A DNA stretch of 64,000 nt, from assembly GCF_004798965.1 (NCBI RefSeq), contig NZ_SDSD01000001.1:868001-932000 (forward strand), in the 5' to 3' direction. How positions within the stretch are numbered: position 1 is the stretch's first letter; each line of letters starts with the position of its first letter. The notes under the pieces were generated by a model. It saw only the letters and a list, made by a program, of their open reading frames with translations. It did no database searches and was not told where the DNA came from. The DNA comes from Onishia niordana (lineage in GTDB: Bacteria; Pseudomonadota; Gammaproteobacteria; Pseudomonadales; Halomonadaceae). Shown piece by piece: positions 39,652 through 48,914 of this stretch. Made by a program: the position numbers and the translations under genes.

Positions 39652-42339
39652 TCAGGAATCCAACGGATTCGGCTTTGTCGGATCGATGCCATACTTCTTC
39701 ATGGCATCAGCAACGACCTTGCGGTCGATCTCACCACGTTCGGACAGCGCTCGCAGCGCGGCCACGGTGACGTAATAGCGGTCCACTTCGAAGAAGCGAC
39801 GCAGCTGCTCTCGCGTGTCGGAGCGACCATAGCCGTCAGTACCCAGGACATGGAAGTCAGTGGGCACCCAGGCACGAACCTGGTCAGCGTAGAGCTTCAT
39901 GTAGTCGGTCGAGGCGATGACCGGACCCTCACAGCCGTCGAGCTGCTGAGTGATCCACGGCTTCTCGCGCTTGTCGTCCGGCTCGAGGAACTGGTTGCGA
40001 TCATAGTCGAGCGCTTCGCGACGCAGTTCGTTGAAGCTGGTCACGCTCCAGACATCGGCGACGACGCCATGCTCGTCAGCCAGCATCTCGGCGGCGGCCT
40101 CGACTTCGCGCAGGATGGTGCCACTGCCCATCAGCTGAACACGTGGCGCCTTCTTGCTACTGGCCTTGCCTTCCTGCAGACGATACATGCCGCGCACGAT
40201 GCCTTCTTCACTGCCTTCCACCATCTCGGGATGAGTGTAGTTCTCGTTCATCACCGTGATGTAGTAGAAGCAGCTTTCACGATCCTGATACATCCGCTTC
40301 ATGCCGTCCTGCAGGATAACCGCGACTTCGTGGCCATAGCAGGGGTCGTAAGAGCGGCAGTTCGGCACGGTCGACATCAGGATATGGCTGTGACCATCCT
40401 GGTGCTGCAGCCCTTCACCGTTGATGGTGGTTCGACCGGCGGTACCCCCAATCATGAAGCCACGCGCCTGCTGGTCGCCGGCTGCCCACACCAGGTCGCC
40501 GATACGCTGATAGCCGAACATCGAATAGTAGACGTAGAACGGAATCAGCGTCATGTCGTGGTTGGCGTAGGCGGTTGCCGCCGCGATCCAGGCCGCCATG
40601 GAGCCGGCCTCGGTGATGCCTTCCTCGAGAATCTGCCCTTTCTTGTCCTCGCGGTAGTACATGATCTGGCCGGCATCGACCGGATCGTACTTCTGGCCAC
40701 CGGAGGCGTAGATCCCCAACTGGCGGAACATGCCTTCCATACCGAAGGTGCGCGCCTCATCGGGGATGATCGGCACCACGCGAGAGCCCAGCTGCTTGTG
40801 CTTGACCAAGCCGTTGAGCACACGCACGAACGACATGGTGGTCGACACTTCGCGATCGCCCGAGCCCTTGGTCTGCGAGGCGAACATCTTGTCGTCGAGG
40901 CCCGGAATCTCGAGAGTTTCGTGTTCCGTGCGACGCTTGGGCAGGAAGCCACCCAGTTTCTCGCGCTGCAGGAACAGATATTTCATCTCCGGGCTATCTT
41001 CGTCCGGACGATAGTACGGAACTTCGCCGTTCTCGAGCTGCTTGTCGGTGATCGGCACCCCGAAACGATCGCGGAATTTCTTCAGCGCCTCGTGTTCCAT
41101 GGACTTGATCTGGTGGGCTTCCATGTCGGCTTCACCGCTGCCGCCGCCCATGCCATAGCCCTTGACGGTATGTGCAAGCACCACGGTCGGACGACCGTCG
41201 GCGTTGTTGACCGCTTCATGATAGGCCGCGTAGACCTTCTGCGGATCGTGACCACCCCGGTTGAGACGGAAGATGTCTTCGTCGGAATAGTCCTCAACCA
41301 GCTTGGCCGTTTCTTCGTACTTGCCGAAGAAGTGCTCGCGGGTATAAGCGCCGCCGTTGGCCTTGTAGTTCTGGTACTCGCCGTCGACTGCCTCGTCCAT
41401 GCGCTTTTGCAGCATGTCATGCTTGTCGCGCTCGAACAGCGGATCCCACTGACCGCCCCAGACCACCTTGATGACGTTCCAGCCGGCACCGCGGAAGACG
41501 CCTTCGAGCTCATCCATGATCCGCGAGTTGCCGCGCACCGGACCGTCGAGACGCTGCAGGTTGCAGTTGATCACGAAGATCAGGTTGTCGAGGTTCTCGC
41601 GGCTCGCGAGGTGCAGGGCGCCCAGTGATTCCGGCTCATCGCACTCACCGTCGCCGAGGAATGCCCAGACCTTACGGTCCCGCATATCGGTCAGTTCACG
41701 AGAGTCCAGGTACTTCATGACGTGAGCTTGATAGATCGCCTGGATCGGTCCGAGACCCATGGAGACGGTCGGGAACTGCCAGTAGTCCGGCATCAGATAG
41801 GGGTGAGGATAGGACGGCAGACCACCCCCCTCGGCTTCCTGGCGGAAGCTATCCATCTGCTCTTCGGTCAGCCGGCCTTCCATGTAGGAACGCGCATAGA
41901 TACCCGGTGTCACGTGACCCTGGATATAGATCAGGTCACCTTTGTGCTCGCCATCGTCGGCGCGGAAGAAGTGGTTGAAGCCCACTTCGTACAGCGTCGC
42001 ACACGACTGGAAGCTGGCAATGTGCCCCCCGAGTCCCTTGTGCTTCTTGTTGGCCCGCAGCACCTGCGCCATGGCATTCCAGCGAATCGCCGAGCGCAAT
42101 TTGCGCTCGATGAACATGTCGCCGGGGATCTTCGCCTCACGATGCACCGGAATGGTGTTCCGGTGGGGCGTATTGACAGAGAACGGCGGAATACGGCCAT
42201 CGCGACGCAGGCGATCAGCCAGACGACTCAATAGATACTGAGCACGCTCTTCGCCTTCCCGATCAACGACCGATGCCAAGGACTCCATCCATTCCTTGGT
42301 TTCGGTCGGATCGAAATCTTCTCTTGCCTCCAGACTCAT
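39652..42339 (-). CDS. aceE: Pyruvate dehydrogenase E1 component, homodimeric
   Basis: Thiamine-diphosphate enzyme that decarboxylates pyruvate and acetylates the lipoyl groups of AceF. 895 residues, near the E. coli length of 887. The ThDP motif begins GDGECDEPES and ends NLQRLDG. HTVKGYGMG and GRTTINGEGLQHQDGHSH are further family blocks. It is the first gene of the operon. The 355-base upstream gap holds three palindromes that may be regulator sites. Confidence 0.97.
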   Translation of the reverse strand: MSLEAREDFDPTETKEWMESLASVVDREGEERAQYLLSRLADRLRRDGRIPPFSVNTPHRNTIPVHREAKIPGDMFIERKLRSAIRWNAMAQVLRANKKHKGLGGHIASFQSCATLYEVGFNHFFRADDGEHKGDLIYIQGHVTPGIYARSYMEGRLTEEQMDSFRQEAEGGGLPSYPHPYLMPDYWQFPTVSMGLGPIQAIYQAHVMKYLDSRELTDMRDRKVWAFLGDGECDEPESLGALHLASRENLDNLIFVINCNLQRLDGPVRGNSRIMDELEGVFRGAGWNVIKVVWGGQWDPLFERDKHDMLQKRMDEAVDGEYQNYKANGGAYTREHFFGKYEETAKLVEDYSDEDIFRLNRGGHDPQKVYAAYHEAVNNADGRPTVVLAHTVKGYGMGGGSGEADMEAHQIKSMEHEALKKFRDRFGVPITDKQLENGEVPYYRPDEDSPEMKYLFLQREKLGGFLPKRRTEHETLEIPGLDDKMFASQTKGSGDREVSTTMSFVRVLNGLVKHKQLGSRVVPIIPDEARTFGMEGMFRQLGIYASGGQKYDPVDAGQIMYYREDKKGQILEEGITEAGSMAAWIAAATAYANHDMTLIPFYVYYSMFGYQRIGDLVWAAGDQQARGFMIGGTAGRTTINGEGLQHQDGHSHILMSTVPNCRSYDPCYGHEVAVILQDGMKRMYQDRESCFYYITVMNENYTHPEMVEGSEEGIVRGMYRLQEGKASSKKAPRVQLMGSGTILREVEAAAEMLADEHGVVADVWSVTSFNELRREALDYDRNQFLEPDDKREKPWITQQLDGCEGPVIASTDYMKLYADQVRAWVPTDFHVLGTDGYGRSDTREQLRRFFEVDRYYVTVAALRALSERGEIDRKVVADAMKKYGIDPTKPNPLDS

Positions 42340-42694
42340 AGACGTCTCTCCGAATGAAGATATTGTGTCGGTCTGCCCTCACCCGGGAGGAGGGAGGGGC
42401 GTGTGGCGCTCTTCAGTGCGGGCGTGACCTTCTATGGATCACGTCTCCAGAATAATGGCATGTAGTGTCCTTACACAGCGATACTCGCAATGCCTGGAAT
42501 CTGGCCACGAAGATACCGCAAAGACCAGCCCCTGCCAATTCCGGCAATTATGGAAATCATTTCCAAAAAATATTGCATTGCAACACAAGGGCCTAGCGCA
42601 CCTGCTGCTCAAGCCTAGCCGAAAGCACGCCTCTGTAGCCAAACTACAACCAAATTGACCGACTTTCACACTGTGTCGGGCCCGCATGCATCGT
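42340..42694. promoter_or_regulatory. aceE upstream region with three palindromes
   Basis: A 355-base gap without a gene, between ampD and aceE. It contains TGGAAAT-C-ATTTCCA (42551-42565), TTGCA-T-TGCAA (42573-42583) and TGTAG-N5-CTACA (42634-42648). The first two are eight bases apart, set in AT-rich sequence. All lie 210-310 bases upstream of the aceE start. No PdhR-type site was recognised. Confidence 0.5.
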
Positions 42695-43270
42695 TCAGCT
42701 ATTTTGGGGTGTGGATAGTTTCGCCAGACACTGACGAAAATAGGCCCAATCAAAGGCGGGGCCCGGATCTGTCTTGCGCAGTGGCGCAATACGGGCGTGG
42801 CTTGTGATGCGCTCGGGCGTTAACGAGGGGTAATGCGCCAGAAGGTCACGGACCACGCCCGCAAGCGTCAAGTACTGAGCGTCGCGATAAGCGGTCTGCT
42901 CATCGCCCTCGAGCTCGATACCGATCGTGAAGTCATTGAGTTGCCCACGCCAAGCGGCGCCATCGAACCAGCAGGAGCGACCGGCGTGCCAGGCGCGCTG
43001 CTCAAAGGACGCGAATTGCACGGCTTCACCATCGCGACGAATCAGTAGATGCGCGGAGACGCGAAGTGCGGCAACCTGCGCGAAGTAGGGATGGGCTGAA
43101 GGGTCGAGACAATTGGTGAACAGTTGCTCGATGGCATCGCCGGAAAAAACGCCCGGCGGCAGGCTGATCGAATGCAGCACCAGCGCCGAGACTTCTCCGT
43201 CGGGGCGGTCATTGACGTTAGGTGATGCCACCTGACGCGCTTGCGCCCAGCACCCTTGCTCGATACTCAT
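42695..43270 (-). CDS. ampD: 1,6-anhydro-N-acetylmuramyl-L-alanine amidase AmpD
   Basis: A 191-residue cytoplasmic zinc amidase that recycles peptidoglycan and keeps AmpC induction low. Zinc ligands are predicted as His33 (LVLHSISLPPG), His158 and Asp168 (SHARIAPLRKTDPGPAFDW), with the same ten-residue spacing as His154/Asp164 of Citrobacter AmpD. A catalytic-type Glu is in IGIELEG. The first ligand block has His-Ser where most homologues have His-Asn. Divergent from nadC, a common pairing. Confidence 0.94.
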   Translation of the reverse strand: MSIEQGCWAQARQVASPNVNDRPDGEVSALVLHSISLPPGVFSGDAIEQLFTNCLDPSAHPYFAQVAALRVSAHLLIRRDGEAVQFASFEQRAWHAGRSCWFDGAAWRGQLNDFTIGIELEGDEQTAYRDAQYLTLAGVVRDLLAHYPSLTPERITSHARIAPLRKTDPGPAFDWAYFRQCLAKLSTPQNS

Positions 43271-43398
43271 GCCATATTCCCCATAAGTTGTCTCGCTACA
43301 TTGTCCTGGACTCAGCCGTCAGCGACGCAGGGCAATGAAGCCTGTCACCGTCGTGGATCAAGGACGCCTGCGATGTGACGCGCCAGGCGTCGATTCCC

Positions 43399-43404
43399 TA
43401 TAAT
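43399..43404 (+). promoter_or_regulatory. Probable -10 box of nadC
   Basis: A perfect TATAAT lies 80 bases before the nadC start. A -35 box at proper spacing is not obvious. Confidence 0.45.
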
Positions 43405-43484
43405 AGAAGATCGTCGCATTGATACATCCTACAGGCACCGCTGCCCAGCGCCGGTGCTGCCCACGCCAGGGAGCCCAGGCCGCC

Positions 43485-44339
43485 ATGCATTATCACGAAG
43501 CCCTCGCCGAAGAGATCCGCACCAGCGCTGCGCGCTTACTAGCCGAGGACGTCGGCCCAGGCGACATCACCGCTCAGCTGATTCCAGAGCGTCAGTGGGC
43601 CACCGCCCGAGTGATCACTCGCGAGGCCGCCGTACTGTGTGGCGTCGCCTTCGTCGATGAGCTGTTCCGCCGCCTGGACCCTCGGGTATCGCTCAACTGG
43701 CAGCATGCCGATGGCGACCGATTGGCCGCCGGCGACACCCTGCTTGAGCTCGAGGGCCCGGCACGCAGCCTGCTGACCGGCGAGCGCGCTGCGCTGAATC
43801 TCTTGCAGACGCTCTCTGGCACGGCAACACGTACCCGCGCCTATGTCGACCTGATCGAGGACACCGGGGTGCGCCTGCTGGACACCCGCAAGACCCTGCC
43901 CGGCCTGCGCCTCGCCCAGAAGTACGCGGTGACCTGCGGCGGTGGCCACAATCACCGGGTCGGTCTCTATGACGCCTTCCTGATCAAGGAAAATCATATC
44001 GCCGCCTGCGGCGGGATCGAAGCGGCCGTCAAGGAAGCCCGCGACATCGCAAAAGACCTGCCAGTCGAAGTAGAAGTCGAAACCTTTGAGGAACTCGACC
44101 TGGCACTGGCAGCCGCCGCCGACGTGGTCATGCTCGACAACTTCTCGCTGGAAGAATTGCGCGAGGCCGTACGCCGGGGCAGCGGCCGCGCCACGCTAGA
44201 GGCCTCTGGCAACGTCAGCGATGTGACCCTGCGCGCCATTGCCGAGACGGGGGTCGACTGCATCTCCAGCGGCGCCCTGACCAAGGACGTCCAGTCCATT
44301 GACCTGTCGATGCGCATCTTGGTTACTGAGACCCGCTAA
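43485..44339 (+). CDS. nadC: Nicotinate-nucleotide pyrophosphorylase (quinolinate phosphoribosyltransferase)
   Basis: Converts quinolinate and PRPP to nicotinate mononucleotide in de novo NAD synthesis. 284 residues from ATG 43485, chosen because [11 protein letters not shown] matches the family start. Motifs: [52 protein letters not shown] and DNFSLEEL. The preceding enzyme gene nadA is at 55.7 kb in this window. Divergent from ampD. Confidence 0.97.
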   Translation: MHYHEALAEEIRTSAARLLAEDVGPGDITAQLIPERQWATARVITREAAVLCGVAFVDELFRRLDPRVSLNWQHADGDRLAAGDTLLELEGPARSLLTGERAALNLLQTLSGTATRTRAYVDLIEDTGVRLLDTRKTLPGLRLAQKYAVTCGGGHNHRVGLYDAFLIKENHIAACGGIEAAVKEARDIAKDLPVEVEVETFEELDLALAAAADVVMLDNFSLEELREAVRRGSGRATLEASGNVSDVTLRAIAETGVDCISSGALTKDVQSIDLSMRILVTETR

Positions 44340-44354
44340 GCCGTGCGCTAATCA

Positions 44355-44403
44355 AGCGTCGAGCCAGACCCGCTGACAGTGGCCGGCGGCCCGGCTCGAC
44401 GCT
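44355..44403. terminator. Large hairpin between nadC and the GNAT gene
   Basis: AGCGTCGAGCC and GGCTCGACGCT form 11 perfect base pairs around a 27-base loop that contains a smaller GGCC/GGCC stem. It lies 15 bases after the nadC stop between convergent genes. No T-run is seen, so it may act as an mRNA end stabiliser or weak bidirectional terminator. Confidence 0.5.
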
Positions 44404-44483
44404 CACGTCCGATTTCCGTGTTCGACGATAGGTCGCACAACGCGACGGCACCAGTCGGGGGTAAAACCCAGGCGTCCTGCCAC

Positions 44484-45059
44484 TCAGGTTTCGACCAGGT
44501 CCAGCCGCTTGACCAGGCAGATTCTCTGCAGCTTCTCGCCACCGCGCTCCACGCACTCTTCGCCTTCCTGCTGCCAGCCTCGCTGGAGGAGGCGCGGGGC
44601 GAGCATCAGGCTTGCCCCAATCCGCATCCGCGACAGCCCCTGCTCCAGAAACACCCGCTGCGCATGCAGCAACAGGGTACTGCCGATGCCTCGGCGAGCC
44701 AGGGATGGCCAGACATAAAGCGTCTCGATATGCCCCGCGCCATCGCCGCTTGGCCCGATTTCCAGAAACCCGACACAGCGACCATCACAGGCCGCCACAA
44801 TGGTCTTATGCAGCAGCTGACGTGCTGACCAGGCGCTCCCCTCACGAGGCAGAACGGATGCCCAGGCGCGTCGTTGTTCGACACTATAGTGTTCGGCAGC
44901 CCCCTGCATCACCGCGTGATGGAAGACCTCTGCCTGGTCGGCACCGTCATCCGGTATCGCATCGCGATAGACGATGCGCGCCTTACCGGCACGCGGATGG
45001 CTATCCGTCGCTTTGCCAGTAGGACGATTGCCATCAGAATAGCGCTCAATGGCGGACAT
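44484..45059 (-). CDS. GNAT family N-acetyltransferase in the mtn operon
   Basis: 191 residues. The acetyl-CoA-binding motif is seen in [17 protein letters not shown] (Arg-Arg-Gly-Ile-Gly) and the preceding strand IETLYVWP. The start is ATG 45059, five bases after a strong AGGAGG. It overlaps the end of mtnC by 14 bases, so it is translationally linked to methionine salvage genes. The acceptor substrate is unknown. Confidence 0.88.
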   Translation of the reverse strand: MSAIERYSDGNRPTGKATDSHPRAGKARIVYRDAIPDDGADQAEVFHHAVMQGAAEHYSVEQRRAWASVLPREGSAWSARQLLHKTIVAACDGRCVGFLEIGPSGDGAGHIETLYVWPSLARRGIGSTLLLHAQRVFLEQGLSRMRIGASLMLAPRLLQRGWQQEGEECVERGGEKLQRICLVKRLDLVET

Positions 45060-45819
45060 CAGTTCCTCCTGACCTGTCGTTCCTCGCGCCTGAATGATCA
45101 TTGTCGCGCCTCACCACGCCAGCACGTTCGCCAGCACTTTCTCCCTCCGGCACCACCTCGTCGAAACGCTCTGCCACCGGGTGCTCGCCGGTCGTCATTC
45201 CAGGCTCACGCACCAGCTGGCAGGTGACAAGCCCTGCCCCACTGGCCGCATCGAGTTCGGCGACCACATCCGAGAGGAAGAGGATCTCCCCGGGTGCCAT
45301 GCCAATCGCCGCGGCGATCCGTGCATAGCTTTCGACCTCGCGCTTGGGTCCGGTAGTGGTATCGAAGTAGCCCGAAAACAGCGGCGTGAGATCCCCCACA
45401 TCACTATGGCCAAACAATAGCCGCTGAGCCTGTACCGAGCCCGAGGAATACACGAAGAGCGCATACCCCTCGGCCTGCCAGCGCGCCAACGCCTCGGCGG
45501 CATCAGGGTAGACGTGACCGGTAAAGTCACCCGCTTTATAGCCCGCCTCCCAGATCATGCCCTGCAGCGCCTTGAGCGGCGTGGCCTTGAGATCCTCCTG
45601 GATCCAGCCTTCGAGGATCGCGATCAGCCGCTCCAGGCCCGCCGCGGGCTCGCCGGCGGCCTCGCGGGTCGCATCGAGCTGGGCCGCGACCGAAGCCTCC
45701 TCGTGGTGACGACGCAGGAAATCACCGAGATGCCGGCGGGCATAGGGGAAGAGCACCTCATGGACGAAGGCGATCGAGCCGGTGGTACCCTCGATGTCGG
45801 TGACGATGGCGCGAATCAT
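45046..45819 (-). CDS. mtnC: Acireductone synthase (enolase-phosphatase E1)
   Basis: A HAD-type bifunctional enolase/phosphatase that forms acireductone from 2,3-diketo-5-methylthiopentyl-1-phosphate in methionine salvage. 257 residues. The nucleophile motif is [10 protein letters not shown], Ser is in VYSSGS, and the acidic motif is [14 protein letters not shown]. The start ATG 45819 overlaps the mtnD stop by four bases; a longer open frame to 45903 overlaps mtnD and is not supported. Confidence 0.96.
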   Translation of the reverse strand: MIRAIVTDIEGTTGSIAFVHEVLFPYARRHLGDFLRRHHEEASVAAQLDATREAAGEPAAGLERLIAILEGWIQEDLKATPLKALQGMIWEAGYKAGDFTGHVYPDAAEALARWQAEGYALFVYSSGSVQAQRLLFGHSDVGDLTPLFSGYFDTTTGPKREVESYARIAAAIGMAPGEILFLSDVVAELDAASGAGLVTCQLVREPGMTTGEHPVAERFDEVVPEGESAGERAGVVRRDNDHSGARNDRSGGTDVRH

Positions 45820-46388
45820 GCCGCGTCTCCCCGGCCGGTCGGCAAGGCTTCGAAGCGCGGGAAGCGCGAGGCGATAGACTCGCCGGTGAAGTCGGCTACC
45901 CAACCCTCGGGATTGGTGAACAGACGAATAGCCGTGAAGTGAGGCTCAGGCCCCATATCGAACCAGTGAGGTGTACCCGCCGGTACCGAGATCAGATCAT
46001 CCTGGCAACAACCGACCGCATAGACGCGCGATTCAAGATGCAGGTAGAAGACGCCTTCACCACGCACGAAGAAGCGCACCTCGTCTTCGCTATGACGATG
46101 CTCATCGAGGAACTTGGCGCGCAGTGCGTCCTTATCCGGGTGATCCGGGGTCAGGCCGATCACATCGGCGGTGGCGAAGCCGTCCTCGGCCTTGAGGCGC
46201 TCTACCTCTTCATCATACGCGTTGAGCACTACCTTGGGATCGGCATCGGGGGCCAGGTCAGCCTTGGTGGGCCAGCGCTCGAAGCGTATACCGTGAGCCG
46301 CCAGCTCAGACGCGATACGCTCGCCGTCGTGGGTCTGGAGCAACGGCTGCTCCGGGTCGTGATCGTGGTAGACGTTGAGAAAGCTCAT
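45816..46388 (-). CDS. mtnD: Acireductone dioxygenase
   Basis: A cupin that cleaves acireductone to formate and the 2-keto acid precursor of methionine; the bound metal (Fe or Ni) decides the product. 190 residues. Metal ligands are seen in [11 protein letters not shown] (His, His, Glu) and the later His in PAGTPHWFD. It lies between mtnB and mtnC on the same strand. Confidence 0.97.
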   Translation of the reverse strand: MSFLNVYHDHDPEQPLLQTHDGERIASELAAHGIRFERWPTKADLAPDADPKVVLNAYDEEVERLKAEDGFATADVIGLTPDHPDKDALRAKFLDEHRHSEDEVRFFVRGEGVFYLHLESRVYAVGCCQDDLISVPAGTPHWFDMGPEPHFTAIRLFTNPEGWVADFTGESIASRFPRFEALPTGRGDAA

Positions 46389-46451
46389 GGCAGTGCTCCA
46401 TCAGGCAAGGTGATGACGGGCCGCAGCGGGCCGCATCACGGACCGTCCCGC

Positions 46452-47069
46452 TCAGCGGGTGCGGCGCATCATTAGTTCACAGTCGAAAAGAAAGTCTAGC
46501 GCCTCGACCTGGCGTAGGCATCCGGCCATATCACGAGCCCACGTATAGAGGCCGTGGCCACGGATCAGGTAGGCGCGGGTATCCAGGCCTTGCAGCCGCC
46601 CCCGCACCACCTCGGCAAGTGCATCGATATCCTGACTGTTATCGACGATCGGCACCTCGAGCAGCGTATCGTGGCGCGTCACCCCCTCGATGGCCTTCTG
46701 CAGCTCGTAGCCTTCTAACTTCAGGGTGTCACCCTCGATCAGACGCGACAACACGGTGGCCGCCCGGGAATGGGTATGCAGCACCGCCCCGGCCTCGGGG
46801 TAGTCCTGGTAGAGCTGACCGTGCAGGCGTGCCTCATCGGAGGGCTTCTGTGGACTGCCCACCGGCGTGACGTCAAAATCGGTGACCATGACATCGGCCG
46901 GGGTCAGTCGCCCCTTGTGGCGGCCCGAAGCCGTCACCGCCATATGCGCGCCGTCCAGACGCAGCGAAAAGTTGCCGCCGGTGGCCGGTACCTGACCGGC
47001 TCGGTATAGCACATCGCCAGCATCAACGATGGTCTGCTGGGCAAGCGCCAGCTGCTCGAGATCAATCAC
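46452..47069 (-). CDS. mtnB: Methylthioribulose-1-phosphate dehydratase
   Basis: A class II aldolase-fold zinc enzyme acting before MtnC in methionine salvage. 205 residues. Features: TGGNFSLRL at about 30, zinc histidines in LHTHSRAA and RGHGLYTW, and DMAGCLRQVEALDFL near the C terminus. It is the first gene of mtnB-mtnD-mtnC-GNAT. mtnA is not in this window. Confidence 0.95.
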   Translation of the reverse strand: MIDLEQLALAQQTIVDAGDVLYRAGQVPATGGNFSLRLDGAHMAVTASGRHKGRLTPADVMVTDFDVTPVGSPQKPSDEARLHGQLYQDYPEAGAVLHTHSRAATVLSRLIEGDTLKLEGYELQKAIEGVTRHDTLLEVPIVDNSQDIDALAEVVRGRLQGLDTRAYLIRGHGLYTWARDMAGCLRQVEALDFLFDCELMMRRTR

Positions 47070-47180
47070 CGCGCTATCTCCCCTGAATATGCCGCCAGAC
47101 TACCGAAGCCTCGCCCCGCCGCCAATCCTGCTGGTGATGCCCCTTGGTGCCCCGTGCGCTACCCGGGCAGGCACGGCATA

Positions 47181-47924
47181 ATGACGCCCATGACTGCTCC
47201 CCTCGACTCCACCGCCGACGCCTTCGCCCTCACGCCCATCGGGCGCATCGAGAGCGACTACCCGGACAAGTTCGGCATTCCCCGCCAACCGGGACTCGCC
47301 CCTGCTGCTCGCGGGCGCCTGGTGCTGCTGCCACCCTATGACGATCCGTTGACGGTGCGAGGCCTCGAGGCCTTCAGCTACCTCTGGCTGACCTTTGTCT
47401 TTCACCATAGTCCCGAGCGTTGGACGCCGCTGGTACGCCCACCAAGACTTGGCGGCAACGCCAAGGTCGGCGTCTTCGCCAGCCGCAGCACCCATCGTCC
47501 CAACCGTCTAGGGCTATCGCTCGTCGAGCTCAAGGGCATCGATACCTCGCAAGGCGGCGTGGCCCTGGAACTGGCCAGCCATGACCTGCTGGACGGCACC
47601 CCGGTGCTCGACATCAAGCCCTACCTGCCCTGGGCGGAGGCACGCCCCGAGGCCAGCGCCGGCTTCGCGCCGGATGCCCCACCCCAGTGTGCGGTCGACT
47701 TTGCCGCCGAGGCCGAGACGACCCTGGCCCAGCGAGAAGATGCCGCCTCCCTGCGCGCCCTGATCCGTCAGGTGCTGGCTCAGGACCCGCGCCCCGCCTA
47801 TCGCAAGGGAGCCGAGACGCGTGTCTACGGGGTAAGGCTGCGCGACGTCGACGTGCGCTTTCGCGCCCTGGTCAATGAGGCAGGCGAGACGCGCCTGGAG
47901 GTCGTCGAGATCGTGGCGGTGTAA
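47181..47924 (+). CDS. trmO: tRNA (t6A37) N6-methyltransferase TrmO
   Basis: SAM-dependent enzyme that methylates t6A37 to m6t6A in tRNA-Thr (formerly YaeB/TsaA). About 247 residues. The N-terminal beta-barrel domain begins LTPIGRIESDYPDKFGIPRQ; the SAM site motif is FASRSTHRPNRLGLS; DIKPYLPW follows. A C-terminal domain has DPRPAYRKG. The start is either ATG 47181 or ATG 47190, with no clear Shine-Dalgarno for either. Convergent with purC. Confidence 0.93.
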   Translation: MTPMTAPLDSTADAFALTPIGRIESDYPDKFGIPRQPGLAPAARGRLVLLPPYDDPLTVRGLEAFSYLWLTFVFHHSPERWTPLVRPPRLGGNAKVGVFASRSTHRPNRLGLSLVELKGIDTSQGGVALELASHDLLDGTPVLDIKPYLPWAEARPEASAGFAPDAPPQCAVDFAAEAETTLAQREDAASLRALIRQVLAQDPRPAYRKGAETRVYGVRLRDVDVRFRALVNEAGETRLEVVEIVAV

Positions 47925-47951
47925 ACATCGGATACCGGGAGGGGCGCCAGG

Positions 47952-48034
47952 GGCAGGTCGTAGAGGGGTTCGATTCCAGGGATGGAATCGGTAGCGCCCA
48001 GGGAAGGGTTCACAGCGCCCCTCGTAGACCTGCC
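47952..48034. repeat. Nested inverted repeat between trmO and purC
   Basis: Outer arms GGCAGGTC-GTA-GAGGGG (47952-47968) and CCCCTC-GTA-GACCTGCC (48018-48034) pair 8 + 6 bases around a 3-base internal mismatch. Inside lies a perfect hairpin CGATTCCA-GGGA-TGGAATCG (47971-47990). There is no T-run. Confidence 0.7.
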
Positions 48035-48082
48035 GATGGACAGCCCCTCGGGCCCAAGCCACGATGACATCCCGGCATGGCG

Positions 48083-48117
48083 AAAGAAACGACGAAGGGC
48101 CCCGCAAGGCCCTTCGT
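48083..48117 (-). terminator. Rho-independent terminator of purC
   Basis: On the minus strand ACGAAGGGCC and GGCCCTTCGT pair perfectly over ten bases, followed by CGTTTCTTTC. It is 24 bases past the purC stop. Confidence 0.8.
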
Positions 48118-48140
48118 TCGGCATGGCGCGCTGGCCGTCC

Positions 48141-48854
48141 TCAGTCGAAGCTGATACCGATACGACGACCCACTTCCTCATAGGCCTCGATCACGCCACC
48201 CAGGCCCTGACGGAAGCGATCCTTGTCGAGCTTCTCGCGGGTCTTGGCATCCCATAGGCGGCAGCCGTCCGGCGAGAACTCGTCGCCGAGCACGATCTGG
48301 CCCTTGAAGACGCCGAACTCGAGCTTGTAGTCGACCAGCAGCATGCCACCCGCCTCGAACAATGCCTTCAAGACGTCGTTGACCTTGTAGGTCAGCGCCT
48401 TCATTTCCTTAAGCTGCTCGGGTGTGGCCCAGCCAAAGGTCTCGGCCAGCGACTCGTTGATCATCGGGTCATGCTGGGCGTCGTTCTTCAGAAACAGCTC
48501 GAAGGTCGAGGGCGTCAGCGCCTGACCTTCCTCGACACCCAGGCGCTTGCACAGGCTACCGGCGGCAATGTTGCGCACCACGCACTCCACGGGGAGCATG
48601 TCGAGCTTCTTGACCACACATTCGGTGTCCGAAAGCAGGCCGTCGAAGTGCGTCGGGATGCCGGCTTCCTGAAGCTTGCCCATGATGAAGGCATTGAACT
48701 TGTTGTTGACCATGCCCTTGCGCGCCAGGGCTTCCATCCGCTCACCGTCGAAGGCGCTGGTGTCGTCGCGGAATTCGAGGATCAAGCGATCCGGGTCGTC
48801 AGTGTGGTAGACCGACTTGGCCTTGCCGGCATAGAGCTCTTGACGCTTTTCCAT
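48141..48854 (-). CDS. purC: Phosphoribosylaminoimidazole-succinocarboxamide synthase
   Basis: Joins aspartate to CAIR in purine synthesis. 237 residues, equal to the E. coli enzyme. Motifs: [28 protein letters not shown], and VDYKLEFG followed by [14 protein letters not shown]. It is the last gene of dapA-bamC-MBL-purC, 60 bases after the MBL gene. Confidence 0.97.
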   Translation of the reverse strand: MEKRQELYAGKAKSVYHTDDPDRLILEFRDDTSAFDGERMEALARKGMVNNKFNAFIMGKLQEAGIPTHFDGLLSDTECVVKKLDMLPVECVVRNIAAGSLCKRLGVEEGQALTPSTFELFLKNDAQHDPMINESLAETFGWATPEQLKEMKALTYKVNDVLKALFEAGGMLLVDYKLEFGVFKGQIVLGDEFSPDGCRLWDAKTREKLDKDRFRQGLGGVIEAYEEVGRRIGISFD

Positions 48855-48914
48855 GGGGGTCTCCGAATCGGGAGGTAACGGATAGGTGCTGAAACGGGTA
48901 CTTCAGAACGAGTG

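Noticed and set aside
39010..41628. An 872-codon open frame on the plus strand opposite aceE and aceF
   Set aside because: It is antisense to two certain genes. High GC codon bias on one strand keeps the opposite frame open. The translation shows no family motif.
47070..47180. A SAM riboswitch before the methionine salvage operon
   Set aside because: The space between mtnB and the divergent trmO is only about 110 bases and shows no conserved riboswitch core that I can recognise.
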